A stretch of 64,000 nucleotides of DNA, from positions 62,001 through 126,000 of the forward strand of contig AQRS01000043.1 in NCBI GenBank assembly GCA_000402355.1, read 5' to 3'. Below the pieces are notes generated by a model that saw only the letters and a program-made list of their open reading frames with translations, made no database searches and had not been told where the DNA came from. Within the stretch, counting starts at the first letter, position 1. Every line of letters begins with the position of its first letter. Source of the stretch: Candidatus Iainarchaeum andersonii SCGC AAA011-E11. Lineage in GTDB: Archaea > Iainarchaeota > Iainarchaeia > Iainarchaeales > Iainarchaeaceae. Below, one piece after another: positions 49,974-59,412 of the stretch. Position numbers and translations under genes: made by a program.

Positions 49974-50903
49974 TTAAAAACCGTTCATGAGGGAAAGCGC
50001 CTCGCGCCGGTCAGGGGATGAAAACGCGCACCCAAACAAATCCACCTTGCCCTTAAAGGAAATGCCAAGGCAATTGAAGAACCACGGCAAATCATCAAAA
50101 ATGAGGAGCTTCGCATAACCTATCAAAGGAACATGGAAAAGATAAACACCCTTTACCGAACCGGCTGAAACCGGGTTCACGGTTATGCAGTTGTAGGCAG
50201 AGCCCGTTTTGCCGCAGTCCTCGTCAATCCGGTTATTGTTGTCCCCGAGAGTAATCAGGAAATTCCCGTCGGAAGCATGCAGCAGCAAAACCCCGCGATG
50301 GATAATATCACGTTTCAGCAGCGGCGAGTAATAAACCACTATCGGCCCCTTTGAATCCAGCGCGTATTCATTGCCGCTTATTTTCAGTGCCGAAGGCCTC
50401 AGCCTGCCGGAAGCATCTATGGAGTAACCCACCTCCGCAAAATCCGAAAGGGTTTTGCCGGCAACCGCAAAATCTAGCGCCGCGAAACCCATTGAAAAGT
50501 TTTTGGAGCCGGAAAGCAGAACTATGTCGCCGCGGTAAAGCGTAGGCTCCATCGAGCCCGAATAAACAATCATTAAAGGGGCATTCGAGCCCAAAAGGAA
50601 CGCAAGGACGAAATTGTAAAGCACGAACGCGAAAAGAAACGCGGAGAGCAGATAAACGGACCACTTTACGGACTCGCTTTTCTCGAAAAAATAAAGGTAC
50701 GCGTAAACCGCGCTCAGGAAAACAAAAACCATGGGCGGGTTCGCGGTGATTAAAGAGACCAAAATCAGGAGCGCGGCGTAGCTCGCGAAAAAAACAAGCA
50801 ACTGAATTTTTTTGGGAGCGGCCTCGATTTTAGGGAGTATGAATTTGTCCACGTAAGTGAACGGGTCAAGCCACTTGAGTTTTTCCTTCAACGCGCGCAG
50901 CAT
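49974..50903 (-). CDS. Signal peptidase I, archaeal/ER type
   Basis: 309 residues. The N-terminal 110 residues hold several membrane segments (LLVFFASYAALLILVSLITA). The catalytic Ser is in MIVYSGSMEPTL, the general base is His as in archaeal enzymes (KRDIIHRGVLLL), and the Asp box is ITLGDNNNRIDEDCG. It would mature the S-layer and other exported proteins. A TTG at 50933 is an alternative start. Confidence 0.92.
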   Translation of the reverse strand: MLRALKEKLKWLDPFTYVDKFILPKIEAAPKKIQLLVFFASYAALLILVSLITANPPMVFVFLSAVYAYLYFFEKSESVKWSVYLLSAFLFAFVLYNFVLAFLLGSNAPLMIVYSGSMEPTLYRGDIVLLSGSKNFSMGFAALDFAVAGKTLSDFAEVGYSIDASGRLRPSALKISGNEYALDSKGPIVVYYSPLLKRDIIHRGVLLLHASDGNFLITLGDNNNRIDEDCGKTGSAYNCITVNPVSAGSVKGVYLFHVPLIGYAKLLIFDDLPWFFNCLGISFKGKVDLFGCAFSSPDRREALSLMNGF

Positions 50904-50948
50904 CGCAAAGCACACAGCAATAAAAGGAAGCAATCAGGCGGAAAAAAT

Positions 50949-51225
50949 TTATTTGAGGGACTTGGAAACCTTTTTGCCGAAATCATCAAGGTCTTCCTCG
51001 ATTGCCTTGGCGGCATCTTCGAGGGCCTTTTTCGGCGATTTTCCCTTTGTCTTCACGATGAACTTCGCATTCCTGCCCATCGGGTGCTCGAGAATGTACG
51101 AGGCGAATTCAACCGACTTGTCCTCAAGGAGCTTTTCCTTCAAAAGGTTCGGGAATGTGTGGCGCTCGCCCTCAAGCCTGAATTCCGCGGTTTCCTTGCC
51201 GCTTCTAATCACTTCAATCTTCATG
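50949..51225 (-). CDS. rpoL: RNA polymerase subunit L (Rpb11 homologue)
   Basis: About 91 residues. The alpha-like dimerisation motif is visible: HTFPNLLKEKLLEDKSVEFA, then ILEHPMGRNAKFIVKTKG and KALEDAAKAIEEDL. It pairs with subunit D (not in the window) to start polymerase assembly. MKIEV at 51225 is preferred, behind GTGAGGTTGG; it is adjacent to csl4, an arrangement seen in other archaea. Confidence 0.93.
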
Positions 51226-51235
51226 CAAACCAACC

Positions 51236-51817
51236 TCACTTCAAAGCATAATCGCTTGAAATCTTTCTTTCTTCCATCGCGCCAGTAACCGGGTCCCTGA
51301 GGCGCCCGTCAATGAGAATCAATGGCTTCCTGGATTTTACCCCAAAGGCCTTTATCACGCCGAGTTCCGGCGCCTTGGTCTCGAGCTCGATGCCGTAGCG
51401 CGTGACTTCCAGAATGCGCGCCTTCACTATGTCGCCCATCCTGAACGCGTCCTCCAGGTTGCGCACGTACTCGTTTGAAACATTGAAAACCATTATGGAA
51501 CCGTTCTGGTTGTGGACCACGAGGCGCTCGCCGTTCTTCTCGGCCTCGAGAATCTCGACCAAAACGGAGCTGCTCTTCACGGTGCTGACAAGGGCAATCA
51601 CAATCGCGCCCCTCTCAAGTATTTTAGTGGGGCGCGTGGCTTTCCGGACACTGGCCTCATGGGTTTTGGAATCAAGGCTCATGACGCCGATGCTGTCCGA
51701 ATAAACGCTTCCCGTTCCGTCCTCAAACGCATTCGGGCCCGCAAGGAACTCCTCCTCATACGACAAAAAAGTGCCAGGGCAAACAAAAGACTTTTCCTGC
51801 AAAAACAACCACTCCAA
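51236..51817 (-). CDS. csl4: Exosome subunit Csl4
   Basis: 193 residues: N-terminal domain (FVCPGTFLSYEEEFLAGPNA), S1 domain (RMGDIVKARILEVTRYGIEL), and C-terminal part ending EERKISSDYALK, which matches the end of the archaeal Csl4 zinc ribbon. The zinc cysteines are absent in this part (GVKSRKPLILIDGRLRDPVT). Csl4 caps the RNA exosome together with Rrp4 and Rrp41/42, not found here. Confidence 0.9.
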   Translation of the reverse strand: MEWLFLQEKSFVCPGTFLSYEEEFLAGPNAFEDGTGSVYSDSIGVMSLDSKTHEASVRKATRPTKILERGAIVIALVSTVKSSSVLVEILEAEKNGERLVVHNQNGSIMVFNVSNEYVRNLEDAFRMGDIVKARILEVTRYGIELETKAPELGVIKAFGVKSRKPLILIDGRLRDPVTGAMEERKISSDYALK

Positions 51818-51886
51818 AAACCGGTTAATTCAATTAGAATTTTCTCCAGAAACCTATTTAAATCACTACGCCATAATCCTTGCGTT

Positions 51887-52867
51887 ATGGTCCTGGAATC
51901 CATCATAAACGTGAATATAGCTGAAAAACGGCCCGTTTACCTATTTTTCCTGGCTTTTGTGGTTTCAACCGTTTCAATGTTTGCGGCGTACAACCTCTTC
52001 CCCGAAAGCTCCTCCGTGCTCAAAATAGCGTTCATAACAGTCGCATTCATGCCCATACTGCACGCACTCTACCTCAGGGAGGAGCAAGTTGAGGTGGACG
52101 AAAACGACGTTCCGTTTGCATTCATTTCAACGCATTTCGAGGTAATACACATTTACGGCTGGATTTTCCTGGGCATGATGGTTTCCTTCGCGCTGTGGAC
52201 CGCCGTGCTTCCAGAAACTGCGCAGAACTGCACCGGGGCGCAATGCATCCTTCCGCCAAAATCGATTGTTTTTTCTGAACAGGAAAAAGTGCGCTACGGC
52301 ATAACCGGAAAAGTCATAGGCGAACAGGAATGCTTCTCGGACAGCACAAAAAGCTTTGAACAGTGCTTCGGGCTCATATTCATGAACAACCTCTGGGTCC
52401 TCGTGCTCGCAATATTATTCTCATTCATCTGGGGCGCGGGCGCGATATTCCTGCTCGGGTGGAACGCCTCTGTAATAGGCTTCTTCATAGGAACCGAAAT
52501 AATGCAGAAGAGCCTCATCGCGGGAATAGAGCGCGGCATAAGTTATTTGCCGCACGGCATACCTGAAATAACAGCCTACTTCATCGCCGCAATAGCCGGA
52601 GGAATAATATCCGCGGCAGTATCAAAGCAGCAGTTCAAGAAACACGAAATAAGGATAGTGATTCTGGACACGATACTCCTGATACTTTTGGGCACGATAA
52701 TGCTGTTCATCGGCGCGTTCATCGAGACCGCGGAAATATTCGCTTACTGGGACGCGGCCATAGGAGGCGTGATCGCGTTCATTGCGCTCTTCTTCATACT
52801 CTACTTCCCCGCGGTGAGGTACAGGATAAACAAGCTGCACAGGGAACAGAAAAAATTACTTGCTTGA
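51887..52867 (+). CDS. Stage II sporulation protein M-like membrane protein
   Basis: 326 residues with about six membrane segments. The SpoIIM/DUF95 pattern is visible: NNLWVLVLAILFSFIWGAGA, FLLGWNASVIGFFIG and LPHGIPEITAYFIAAIAGGI. Archaeal members have no known sporulation role. Contains a Cys-bearing outer loop (NCTGAQC, ECFSDSTKSFEQC). ATG 51887 follows a TATA box (CTATTTAAATC) at leaderless distance. Confidence 0.85.
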   Translation: MVLESIINVNIAEKRPVYLFFLAFVVSTVSMFAAYNLFPESSSVLKIAFITVAFMPILHALYLREEQVEVDENDVPFAFISTHFEVIHIYGWIFLGMMVSFALWTAVLPETAQNCTGAQCILPPKSIVFSEQEKVRYGITGKVIGEQECFSDSTKSFEQCFGLIFMNNLWVLVLAILFSFIWGAGAIFLLGWNASVIGFFIGTEIMQKSLIAGIERGISYLPHGIPEITAYFIAAIAGGIISAAVSKQQFKKHEIRIVILDTILLILLGTIMLFIGAFIETAEIFAYWDAAIGGVIAFIALFFILYFPAVRYRINKLHREQKKLLA

Positions 52868-53806
52868 TTTCTTTGCTTTCCCGTTGCCCGCGAGCGACTT
52901 CACCAAGGGCGCATACTTCTTCAGCAAAGACTCGATTTCACTCTGCGAAAGGTTCTGGCCCGAAATGGACTGCGCGAGCTTCGACAATTCGAGCGGGAAA
53001 ATGAATTTCGTGCTTCTTCCCTCGCCCAGCTTCTCCAGGGCGCGCACATAATAATAAGCCAAAGCCCTGTCGCTCAGGTTCTCGGCCGCATTCTTCACGG
53101 CCTCAATCTCAGCCTGATGCGCCTCCGCACCCTGTATGCGCGCGAGCTTTCTTTGCTCCGCGGCCTTTTCCTCGTGCATCGCCTCAATGACGGCGCGCGG
53201 AAGGTTGATGTCCTTGATTGTGACCTCGTCAACAACAACGCCCCAATTCTTTGCAATCTTCTCAAGCCCCTCCTTGAGGCTAACGTTCAATTCACTCACC
53301 TTGGAAATGAGCTCGTTCAGGTTCAAAGAACCGGCCTTGTCCCTTATGAGGCCCATGAGGAAAAGCTTGGAAGCCTGAATGTAATCCTGGACAGCCGTAA
53401 TGCTGTTTATTACCGAGGCATTATCCTTGTTCACGCGCAAATAAATCACGGCATCGACATTCACCTCAATGTTGTCCTTGGTAATGATGTCCTGCTTTGG
53501 AATGTCGATTGCCCGCGTCCTCAAATCAACGACTTCATAGGATTCAAGGGGCGGAAACACCACGGCCCAGCCCGGGCCGCCAACCCTATTTACCCTTCCG
53601 AGAGTGAACACAACGGCGCGCTCATAATCCCTGAGCTGGAGAACATAATCGTACCTTGCAATGAGGTAAATTACCGCCAAGGCAGGCACGACAATAACGA
53701 GGTTCTGCATTACCCAGGCGGCATTCTGCGTAACCACAAAAAGAACGGCAATGACCGCAACCACAAGGAAAATGAAAATCAGCTGCTTCAGTTCCTTTGC
53801 CTGCAT
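52856..53806 (-). CDS. SPFH/stomatin-like membrane protein
   Basis: 316 residues: two short N-terminal membrane segments, then the SPFH domain (LRDYERAVVFTLGRVNRVGG, VDLRTRAIDIPKQDIITKDN, VNVDAVIYLRV) and a coiled coil (EKAAEQRKLARIQGAEAHQA). Forms membrane-bound rings or scaffolds. Usual partner NfeD is not adjacent. The 3' end overlaps the SpoIIM-like gene by 12 bases. Confidence 0.92.
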   Translation of the reverse strand: MQAKELKQLIFIFLVVAVIAVLFVVTQNAAWVMQNLVIVVPALAVIYLIARYDYVLQLRDYERAVVFTLGRVNRVGGPGWAVVFPPLESYEVVDLRTRAIDIPKQDIITKDNIEVNVDAVIYLRVNKDNASVINSITAVQDYIQASKLFLMGLIRDKAGSLNLNELISKVSELNVSLKEGLEKIAKNWGVVVDEVTIKDINLPRAVIEAMHEEKAAEQRKLARIQGAEAHQAEIEAVKNAAENLSDRALAYYYVRALEKLGEGRSTKFIFPLELSKLAQSISGQNLSQSEIESLLKKYAPLVKSLAGNGKAKKSSK

Positions 53807-53899
53807 GAAAGTCCACCAAAAGGGGAGGGGGTTTTAATTTCTTTAATATAATTATTTATACTAGTAAATAGCCATATAAATACATTTCGAGCTGGTGCA

Positions 53900-55129
53900 A
53901 TGAAGGAAAACGAAAGCATACTCGTGCTGTGTGTAGACCGCGACAATGACCTCGGCAAAAAGGCCGGAATACAGGGCCCAATAATCGGCAGGGAAAAGTG
54001 CCTCCAGGCGGCCGCAAAGCTCGCGCTTTCAGACCCAACCGAATCGGACGCGAACGCAATATTCGGCGCCGTGAAAAAATTCGACGAGGCAAAGCAATAC
54101 TCGAACGCGCAAATAGCGGTTCTCACGGGCCACGGAAAAACAGGCTTGGAATCCGACAGGAAAATCAACGAACAACTGGACGCGGTTCTTGAAGGCTTTC
54201 CGGCAACAGGAATAGTACTTGTAACCGATGGCGCGGAAGACGACCAGGTTATTCCAATATTGCAGAGCCGCGCACCCATAATTTCCAAGGAACTGATAAT
54301 AGTCAAGCAAGCATCCGAGGTCGAAAGCACTTACTACACGATAAAGCAGGCGCTGAACGACCCTGATTTCGCGAGGACATTCATTCTCGTCCCTGGAGTT
54401 GTGATACTCTTGTGGGGCATACTCGCGCTGCTTAACTCCGAAAAACTGTTTTTCCAGAGCATGCTCCTTGTGGTCGGCGCATACTTAATACTCAAAGGAA
54501 CCGGCCTGGAACAGAGGATTGCCGGAGCAATCTCAAGCGTCACAAAAAGCCTTTCACTGCAAAGGGTGAGCTTTCCTTTCTATCTCATGACCATACTGCT
54601 CTTCATAATCGGAATCTACGCTTCGGCACAGGAAATAGGATTCGGCAGCAACCTAACCACTGTGACCACTGCGGTGAGCCAGCTCATGTTCTTCCTCGCG
54701 CTCACAGGAATTTCATTTGTTGCCGCAAAAAGCGTTGACGCAATCCAGCTCAAAAAGGCGTACAGGATAATGAAATACTTCCTCTCCGGAGCCGCAGTGT
54801 TCATACTCTGGTTCATACTGGATGCGGGGTTAAAAGTCCTGACGGGAGAGCCATACGCCGACCTGGCATGGTTCGGAATCAACGTGCTCATAAGCTTTGC
54901 ATTCGCGCTGGTCGCATACAAGATTTCCGGGGTGCTTGACCTCGGCAAAAAAATCACGAAACTCCTCATCGGCCTTCCGGTTTACTCCAAGGACGGAAAA
55001 TGGCTCGGCATGGTTGAATCAATCAACGGAAGGGAAAGCATTGAGTACAAAAACAAAAACACGAACAAAACCATGAAAATCAAGAACGGCGAATTCAGCT
55101 TCAGCGAAGGAAAAATAGTGCTCGGCTGA
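53900..55129 (+). CDS. DUF373 membrane protein
   Basis: 409 residues. The N-terminal 150 are soluble with Asp-rich motifs (LCVDRDNDLGKKAGIQGPII, SDPTESDANAIFGAVKKFDE, VTDGAEDDQVIP) typical of archaeal DUF373. About eight membrane segments follow, then a soluble tail of about 60 residues with an SH3-like pattern (GKWLGMVESINGRESIEY). Function unknown; widely conserved in archaea. Confidence 0.88.
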   Translation: MKENESILVLCVDRDNDLGKKAGIQGPIIGREKCLQAAAKLALSDPTESDANAIFGAVKKFDEAKQYSNAQIAVLTGHGKTGLESDRKINEQLDAVLEGFPATGIVLVTDGAEDDQVIPILQSRAPIISKELIIVKQASEVESTYYTIKQALNDPDFARTFILVPGVVILLWGILALLNSEKLFFQSMLLVVGAYLILKGTGLEQRIAGAISSVTKSLSLQRVSFPFYLMTILLFIIGIYASAQEIGFGSNLTTVTTAVSQLMFFLALTGISFVAAKSVDAIQLKKAYRIMKYFLSGAAVFILWFILDAGLKVLTGEPYADLAWFGINVLISFAFALVAYKISGVLDLGKKITKLLIGLPVYSKDGKWLGMVESINGRESIEYKNKNTNKTMKIKNGEFSFSEGKIVLG

Positions 55130-55172
55130 ACAACAAAGGAGATTCGTAAAAATGCCGGAAAGAAAAATCGAT

Positions 55173-57092
55173 TCACGTCGCGCCGGCCTTTTTCCCGAGA
55201 CCGCTGCCCAAGCTTTTTTTCAGGGTTATTTCCATGAGCTTGTTGAGGCTAACCAATAGCTTTGTTTTCTCGCCACCCTTCACGAACGCATTTTCGAGAA
55301 CCTCGGAAAGCGTGGAAACCGGAACGATTTTTATTTTTGCAAGCTGGTCTTCCGGCAAAACAACGTCGCCGAGATTTGATTTTGGGATAATCACTTCCTT
55401 GAAGCCCGCGACAATCGCCGCGGAAACTTTCGAGCTTATTCCCCCGACAGGCAAAACCTCGCCGCGAACGCTTAAAGAGCCGGTCATTGCGAGATCCTGC
55501 TTCACCGGAATCTTTTCAAAAGCCGAAATCACCGCGGTCGCGACACTAACTGAAGCGGAATCGCCCTCTACACCTTCATAAGACTGCAGGAACTGTATGT
55601 GCAAATCATGCCTTGAAATGTCCTTTCCGGAAAGCCGCTTTATGATTGCGGAAACATTCTGCACGGCTTCCCTTGCGATCTCACCAAGCTTTCCGGTCGC
55701 AATTATTTTCCCCTCGGAACTCGACTGCGCGGGCGCAATCTCAGCCTCAATCGGCATAATCAGGCCGGCATCACCCTCAGCCATCACGGCCAAACCATTC
55801 ACGCGGCCAATTGCGGAGCCCTCGAACATGTAAACCTCATAATCCTTCTTGTGCTCAATAATCTTCAATGCCATCTGCTGCTCCAATGTTTTTGCGGACA
55901 TTTTCGCCTCAACAATGTCCTGGACAGCCACAAGCGCATGATTCTTTTCCATTGCAACGTCGCCCGCCGCACGTATGAGGCCCCCTAGCTCGCGCAGCCT
56001 CAGCGTAAGCTTGTTCTTCCTGCCGGACTTGCGCCTCGCGTCAAAAATAATGTCCTTCACCGCGTCCATTGAAAAGTGCGGAATCTTGCCGTCATTCGTA
56101 ACTTCCTGCGCGACAAACTGAACAATCTTGTTCCTGTTCTCCTCATTGTCATCCATGTCAAGGTTCATGTAAATCTCGTAACCATAACCCCTGATTCTTG
56201 AACGCAATGCAGGGTGGAGTTTCTCCAAATCCTCGTAATTTCCCGCCGCAACCAAAACAAAGTCGCACGGAATCGGGTCCGTCCTTGTCATCGCGCCCGA
56301 ACTCATTTCGCTCTGGCCGGTAATGGGATACTTTTTTTCCTGCATTGCTGTCAAAAGCTCCTGCTGGCTCTTCATTGAAAGCGTTGCAATCTCATCCATG
56401 AAAAGAACACCGCCGGAAGCCCTGTGAATCATTCCCGGCTCAACTCTTAAATGAGGAGGGGTTCCCAAGCCACCACTTTGCAAAGGATCGTGCCTCACAT
56501 CACCAAGCAAAGCACCTGCCCTCGCGCCCGTTGCCTCGAAGAACGGCGCAATCTTTTTCCCCTTGTTGTTTACGAGGAGCTTAGGAACAACAACGCCGCC
56601 CTTCACGCGCATCTGCGCGCCAAGAGCAAAGCCCACAATCAAAAACCCGCCGAGAATCAAAGTGGCCGCATAAACAACATCCGGCATGAAACCGAGTGTC
56701 CAGAAAACATAACTCAGAATGAACCAACCCAAAGGCAGAATGAAACCAAGGAGGCGCATATTGTCCTCCTGTGTCTTTGCCTCGAGCCTTGACTCCTCCA
56801 TAATCCTTGTCCCGTCGCCCGCCTTTACAACGCGCACTTTCGGGTTGTTCGGGTCCTCCTCATTCGGGTAAATCAGGGTATCTGTAAGGCGCTGCAGCGG
56901 CATTATCTCGGACATGGCCTTTGCAAGCATTGATTTTCCGGTTCCCGGCAAGCCGACAAGAAGAACATTCCTTTTCTGCACCGCGGCCTTGCGAACCAGC
57001 TCAACGCAGCGGTCCTGGCCAATGACCTGCTCAAGCAGAAGCTTTGGAACAGGAACATCCTTTGTGGAGGCAAGCTTCAGGAAATCGGGCAT
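55173..57092 (-). CDS. lonB: Membrane-bound Lon protease (LonB)
   Basis: 639 residues. AAA+ Walker [13 protein letters not shown], two membrane segments inserted after it ([20 protein letters not shown] and a second), Walker [13 protein letters not shown], and the C-terminal Ser-Lys protease with [12 protein letters not shown] and [14 protein letters not shown]. This is the archaeal LonB layout. It degrades damaged and regulatory proteins at the membrane. Its promoter shares a 130-base AT-rich gap with the divergent sigma-factor gene. Confidence 0.96.
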   Translation of the reverse strand: MPDFLKLASTKDVPVPKLLLEQVIGQDRCVELVRKAAVQKRNVLLVGLPGTGKSMLAKAMSEIMPLQRLTDTLIYPNEEDPNNPKVRVVKAGDGTRIMEESRLEAKTQEDNMRLLGFILPLGWFILSYVFWTLGFMPDVVYAATLILGGFLIVGFALGAQMRVKGGVVVPKLLVNNKGKKIAPFFEATGARAGALLGDVRHDPLQSGGLGTPPHLRVEPGMIHRASGGVLFMDEIATLSMKSQQELLTAMQEKKYPITGQSEMSSGAMTRTDPIPCDFVLVAAGNYEDLEKLHPALRSRIRGYGYEIYMNLDMDDNEENRNKIVQFVAQEVTNDGKIPHFSMDAVKDIIFDARRKSGRKNKLTLRLRELGGLIRAAGDVAMEKNHALVAVQDIVEAKMSAKTLEQQMALKIIEHKKDYEVYMFEGSAIGRVNGLAVMAEGDAGLIMPIEAEIAPAQSSSEGKIIATGKLGEIAREAVQNVSAIIKRLSGKDISRHDLHIQFLQSYEGVEGDSASVSVATAVISAFEKIPVKQDLAMTGSLSVRGEVLPVGGISSKVSAAIVAGFKEVIIPKSNLGDVVLPEDQLAKIKIVPVSTLSEVLENAFVKGGEKTKLLVSLNKLMEITLKKSLGSGLGKKAGAT

Positions 57093-57223
57093 AATTATGA
57101 ATTATATAAATAAGCTATTTAAATGGTTGTAATTTCTGAGCAGAGAAGCAAAATACCTATTTTGCAATACCAAACACGAACAATATTTAACCATGTGAAC
57201 TTTCTTATATTTGTAGTGAAAGT
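57093..57223. promoter_or_regulatory. Divergent lonB/sigma promoter region
   Basis: Contains TATA-like boxes for lonB on the minus strand (ATTTAAATAGC, near 57111-57121) and for the sigma gene on the plus strand (CAATATTTAACC near 57181-57192, or TCTTATATTTG near 57202-57212). GTGAAAG just before ATG 57224 is a weak ribosome site. I see no bacterial -35/-10 pair that stands out. Confidence 0.45.
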
Positions 57224-58399
57224 ATGCCTAAACCTAAATCCCTTCCGAGAAGAGTAAGGGTAAACCCCTATGAGATAAATGCTGAGAAGGAACCGCTTCG
57301 GTACTATTACAGCCAGATAAAAGGCCGCAGGATTCCGGAAGCGGAAGAAATAAACCAATGGGCAAGACAATATAGAGCATCACCCAACAGCCCGGAAGGG
57401 TTGGAAGCAAGGAATAATATAATTCAGCACAACCTTCGTTACTCTCACTCGATCGGACAAAGATATTATCGCATTATAAGAAACCGAGACATGAGAACCA
57501 CAACAGCCGACCTTATTCAGGCATCAAATGAAGGGCTTGTAAAGGCAGCTACAAAATATGATCCTGAAAGAGGAGCAACCTTCCTGACTTATGCGACTCA
57601 TTACATGAGAGGATGTGTTTTGAGAGAGATTATGAAATCATTCATCATCAAGAAACCGCCATTTTATATCATAAAAATGCTCGAAAAAGAAATTACCGAA
57701 ATTGAAAATTTTGAGAGCCGGGGCGAAAAACTAACTAAAGAGGCTTTGAAAACCCTGCAGAAAAAGAAAGAAAGACTCGATATAATTCAGAGAGCAAACA
57801 GAATCCTCGACATTGATGCACCTTTGATAGAGGGAGAAGAACTTTCACTTCATGACAGGGTTTCGAAAACAGGCGCTAGCGAAATGCGCGACCAGATCGA
57901 AATAGCACTCTTTAGAAATAAATTAACCAGAGCACTTGGAATGCTTAACGAAAACGAGCGCAAAGTAATTGAAATGCGCATCATTGACCCACAACAAAAG
58001 ACATTGGAAGCTATAGGGAAAAGAATGGGGTTTTCTAAGCAATATGCCGCGCAAATATTTCAAAGCGCTGTTGCAAAATTAGCCATAAGACCCGAGCTTA
58101 GAGGGCCTCTTCAAAGAATAATGTTCGAGGGCAGAAGAAAAAGATCCGGTAAAATCAAACGTCCAATGCCAAATGAAACTCAAATTAAGATACTTAAAGA
58201 AGCGACAGATAGCAATAAATTTGGCGGAACGAACAGAAGAGTCATACAACTGAGATTCTTAGAACCGAAAACCCTTAGCATCCGTGAAATAGCATTTCGG
58301 TGCAAAACCACCCCAAACAATATAAGGTTAATATTGCATGAAACAAAAAGGCGGTTGAACAACCCTTTGCTTGACAATCTTTTTGTAATGGACTACTGA
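57224..58399 (+). CDS. Bacterial-type sigma-70 family factor
   Basis: 391 residues. Region 2 spans about 62-136: ARNNIIQHNLRYSHSIGQRY (2.1), then DLIQASNEGLVKAATKYDPE and RGATFLTYATHYMRGCVLRE (2.2-2.4). Region 3 is about 137-200 with a long charged helix, then LDIDAPLIEGEELSLHDRVS as in 3.2. Region 4 (about 233-288) reads LNENERKVIEMRI, LEAIGKRMGFSKQYAAQIFQ. A second, region-4-like HTH follows at 337-378: NRRVIQLRFLEPKTLSIREI, RCKTTPNNIRLILHETKRRL. Archaea normally use TBP/TFB, and the rest of this window is archaeal. The gene is AT-richer than most neighbours. RNase Z follows by 45 bases in the same direction. Confidence 0.9.
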   Translation: MPKPKSLPRRVRVNPYEINAEKEPLRYYYSQIKGRRIPEAEEINQWARQYRASPNSPEGLEARNNIIQHNLRYSHSIGQRYYRIIRNRDMRTTTADLIQASNEGLVKAATKYDPERGATFLTYATHYMRGCVLREIMKSFIIKKPPFYIIKMLEKEITEIENFESRGEKLTKEALKTLQKKKERLDIIQRANRILDIDAPLIEGEELSLHDRVSKTGASEMRDQIEIALFRNKLTRALGMLNENERKVIEMRIIDPQQKTLEAIGKRMGFSKQYAAQIFQSAVAKLAIRPELRGPLQRIMFEGRRKRSGKIKRPMPNETQIKILKEATDSNKFGGTNRRVIQLRFLEPKTLSIREIAFRCKTTPNNIRLILHETKRRLNNPLLDNLFVMDY

Positions 58400-58443
58400 A
58401 AAGCGGGTTTTTATTTAATGCGTTCCTGTGAAATATATTACCA

Positions 58444-59360
58444 TGAGCAACTCAATGAAAATAGTGTTTTTGGGAACAAGTGCGAGCACCCCTACAAAGG
58501 AGCGCAATTTGAGCAGCATAGCCATCCGCTTCGAGGGCGAATGGCTGCTCTTTGATGCGCCCGAGGGAACTCAAAGGCAAATGATGAAGGCAGGAGTAAG
58601 CTATTTGAAAATAAACAAAATATTCATCTCGCACTTCCACGCAGACCACTTTCTTGGTTTGGGCGGCTTGTTGGCGACAATGAACATCCACGCACGCGAC
58701 TGGCCACTCACTATCTATGGGCCGAAAGGAGTTGAAAAGAAAGTCGCGCATTCACTCGAAATGGCCATGCTGAAGCCGCTCTTTGAAGTGAAATGCATTG
58801 AAGCAAAAAAAGGCGTGATTGTGCAGGAAGAAAAATATTCAATTGAGGCATTTCCCCTGAAGCACGAGATAGAGTGCTTCGGCTACGCGTTTATGGAGAA
58901 GGACAAGAAGGGGGAATTCAACAGGCAAAAAGCAATCGAACTCGGCATTCCTATAGGGCCGCTGTTCTCGGAACTGCAGAACGGAAAAAGCGTGCGCATA
59001 AAAGGAAAAACAATAAAGCCGGAAGAAGTGATGGATTCTTCGAAAGGCCGCAAAGGAAAAAAAATCTCCATGGTGTTCGACACGCTCCCTTCAACAATTT
59101 ACCACAAGGCAATACAGGATTCGGATATTCTTATTCATGAATCGTCTTTCCTCGAGGAGCGGAAGGACCGCGCAGAAGAAACAATGCACTCGACAGCGCT
59201 TGATGCCGCGCTGGCAGCAAAAAAAACCGGCTGCAAGAAACTCGTGCTTTTCCATTTGAGCGCGCGCCACAAGGAAACCGAAAAATTCGAGAACGAAGCA
59301 AGGAAAGAATTCGGGAACTCAGTTGCGGCAACGGATTTGATGGAAATTGAAGTCGGGTAA
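58444..59360 (+). CDS. rnz: Ribonuclease Z
   Basis: 305 residues. Cuts the 3' trailer from tRNA precursors, needed here because tRNA-Cys does not encode CCA. Metallo-beta-lactamase motif HFHADHFLGLGG, phosphate loop and C-terminal LFHLSARH are all present; start FLGTSASTPTKERN is typical. It follows the sigma gene with a 44-base gap containing a TATA-like TTTTTATTTAATG. Confidence 0.94.
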
Positions 59361-59412
59361 CGCGGCCCACTAATCAAAAGTTTAATTAACCAAAAAAGCG
59401 CATAAAGCTCAC

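Noticed and set aside
57224..58399. TFB-like archaeal transcription factor instead of sigma
   Set aside because: No zinc ribbon or cyclin repeats; the YDPERG-TYA region 2 signature is diagnostic of sigma-70.
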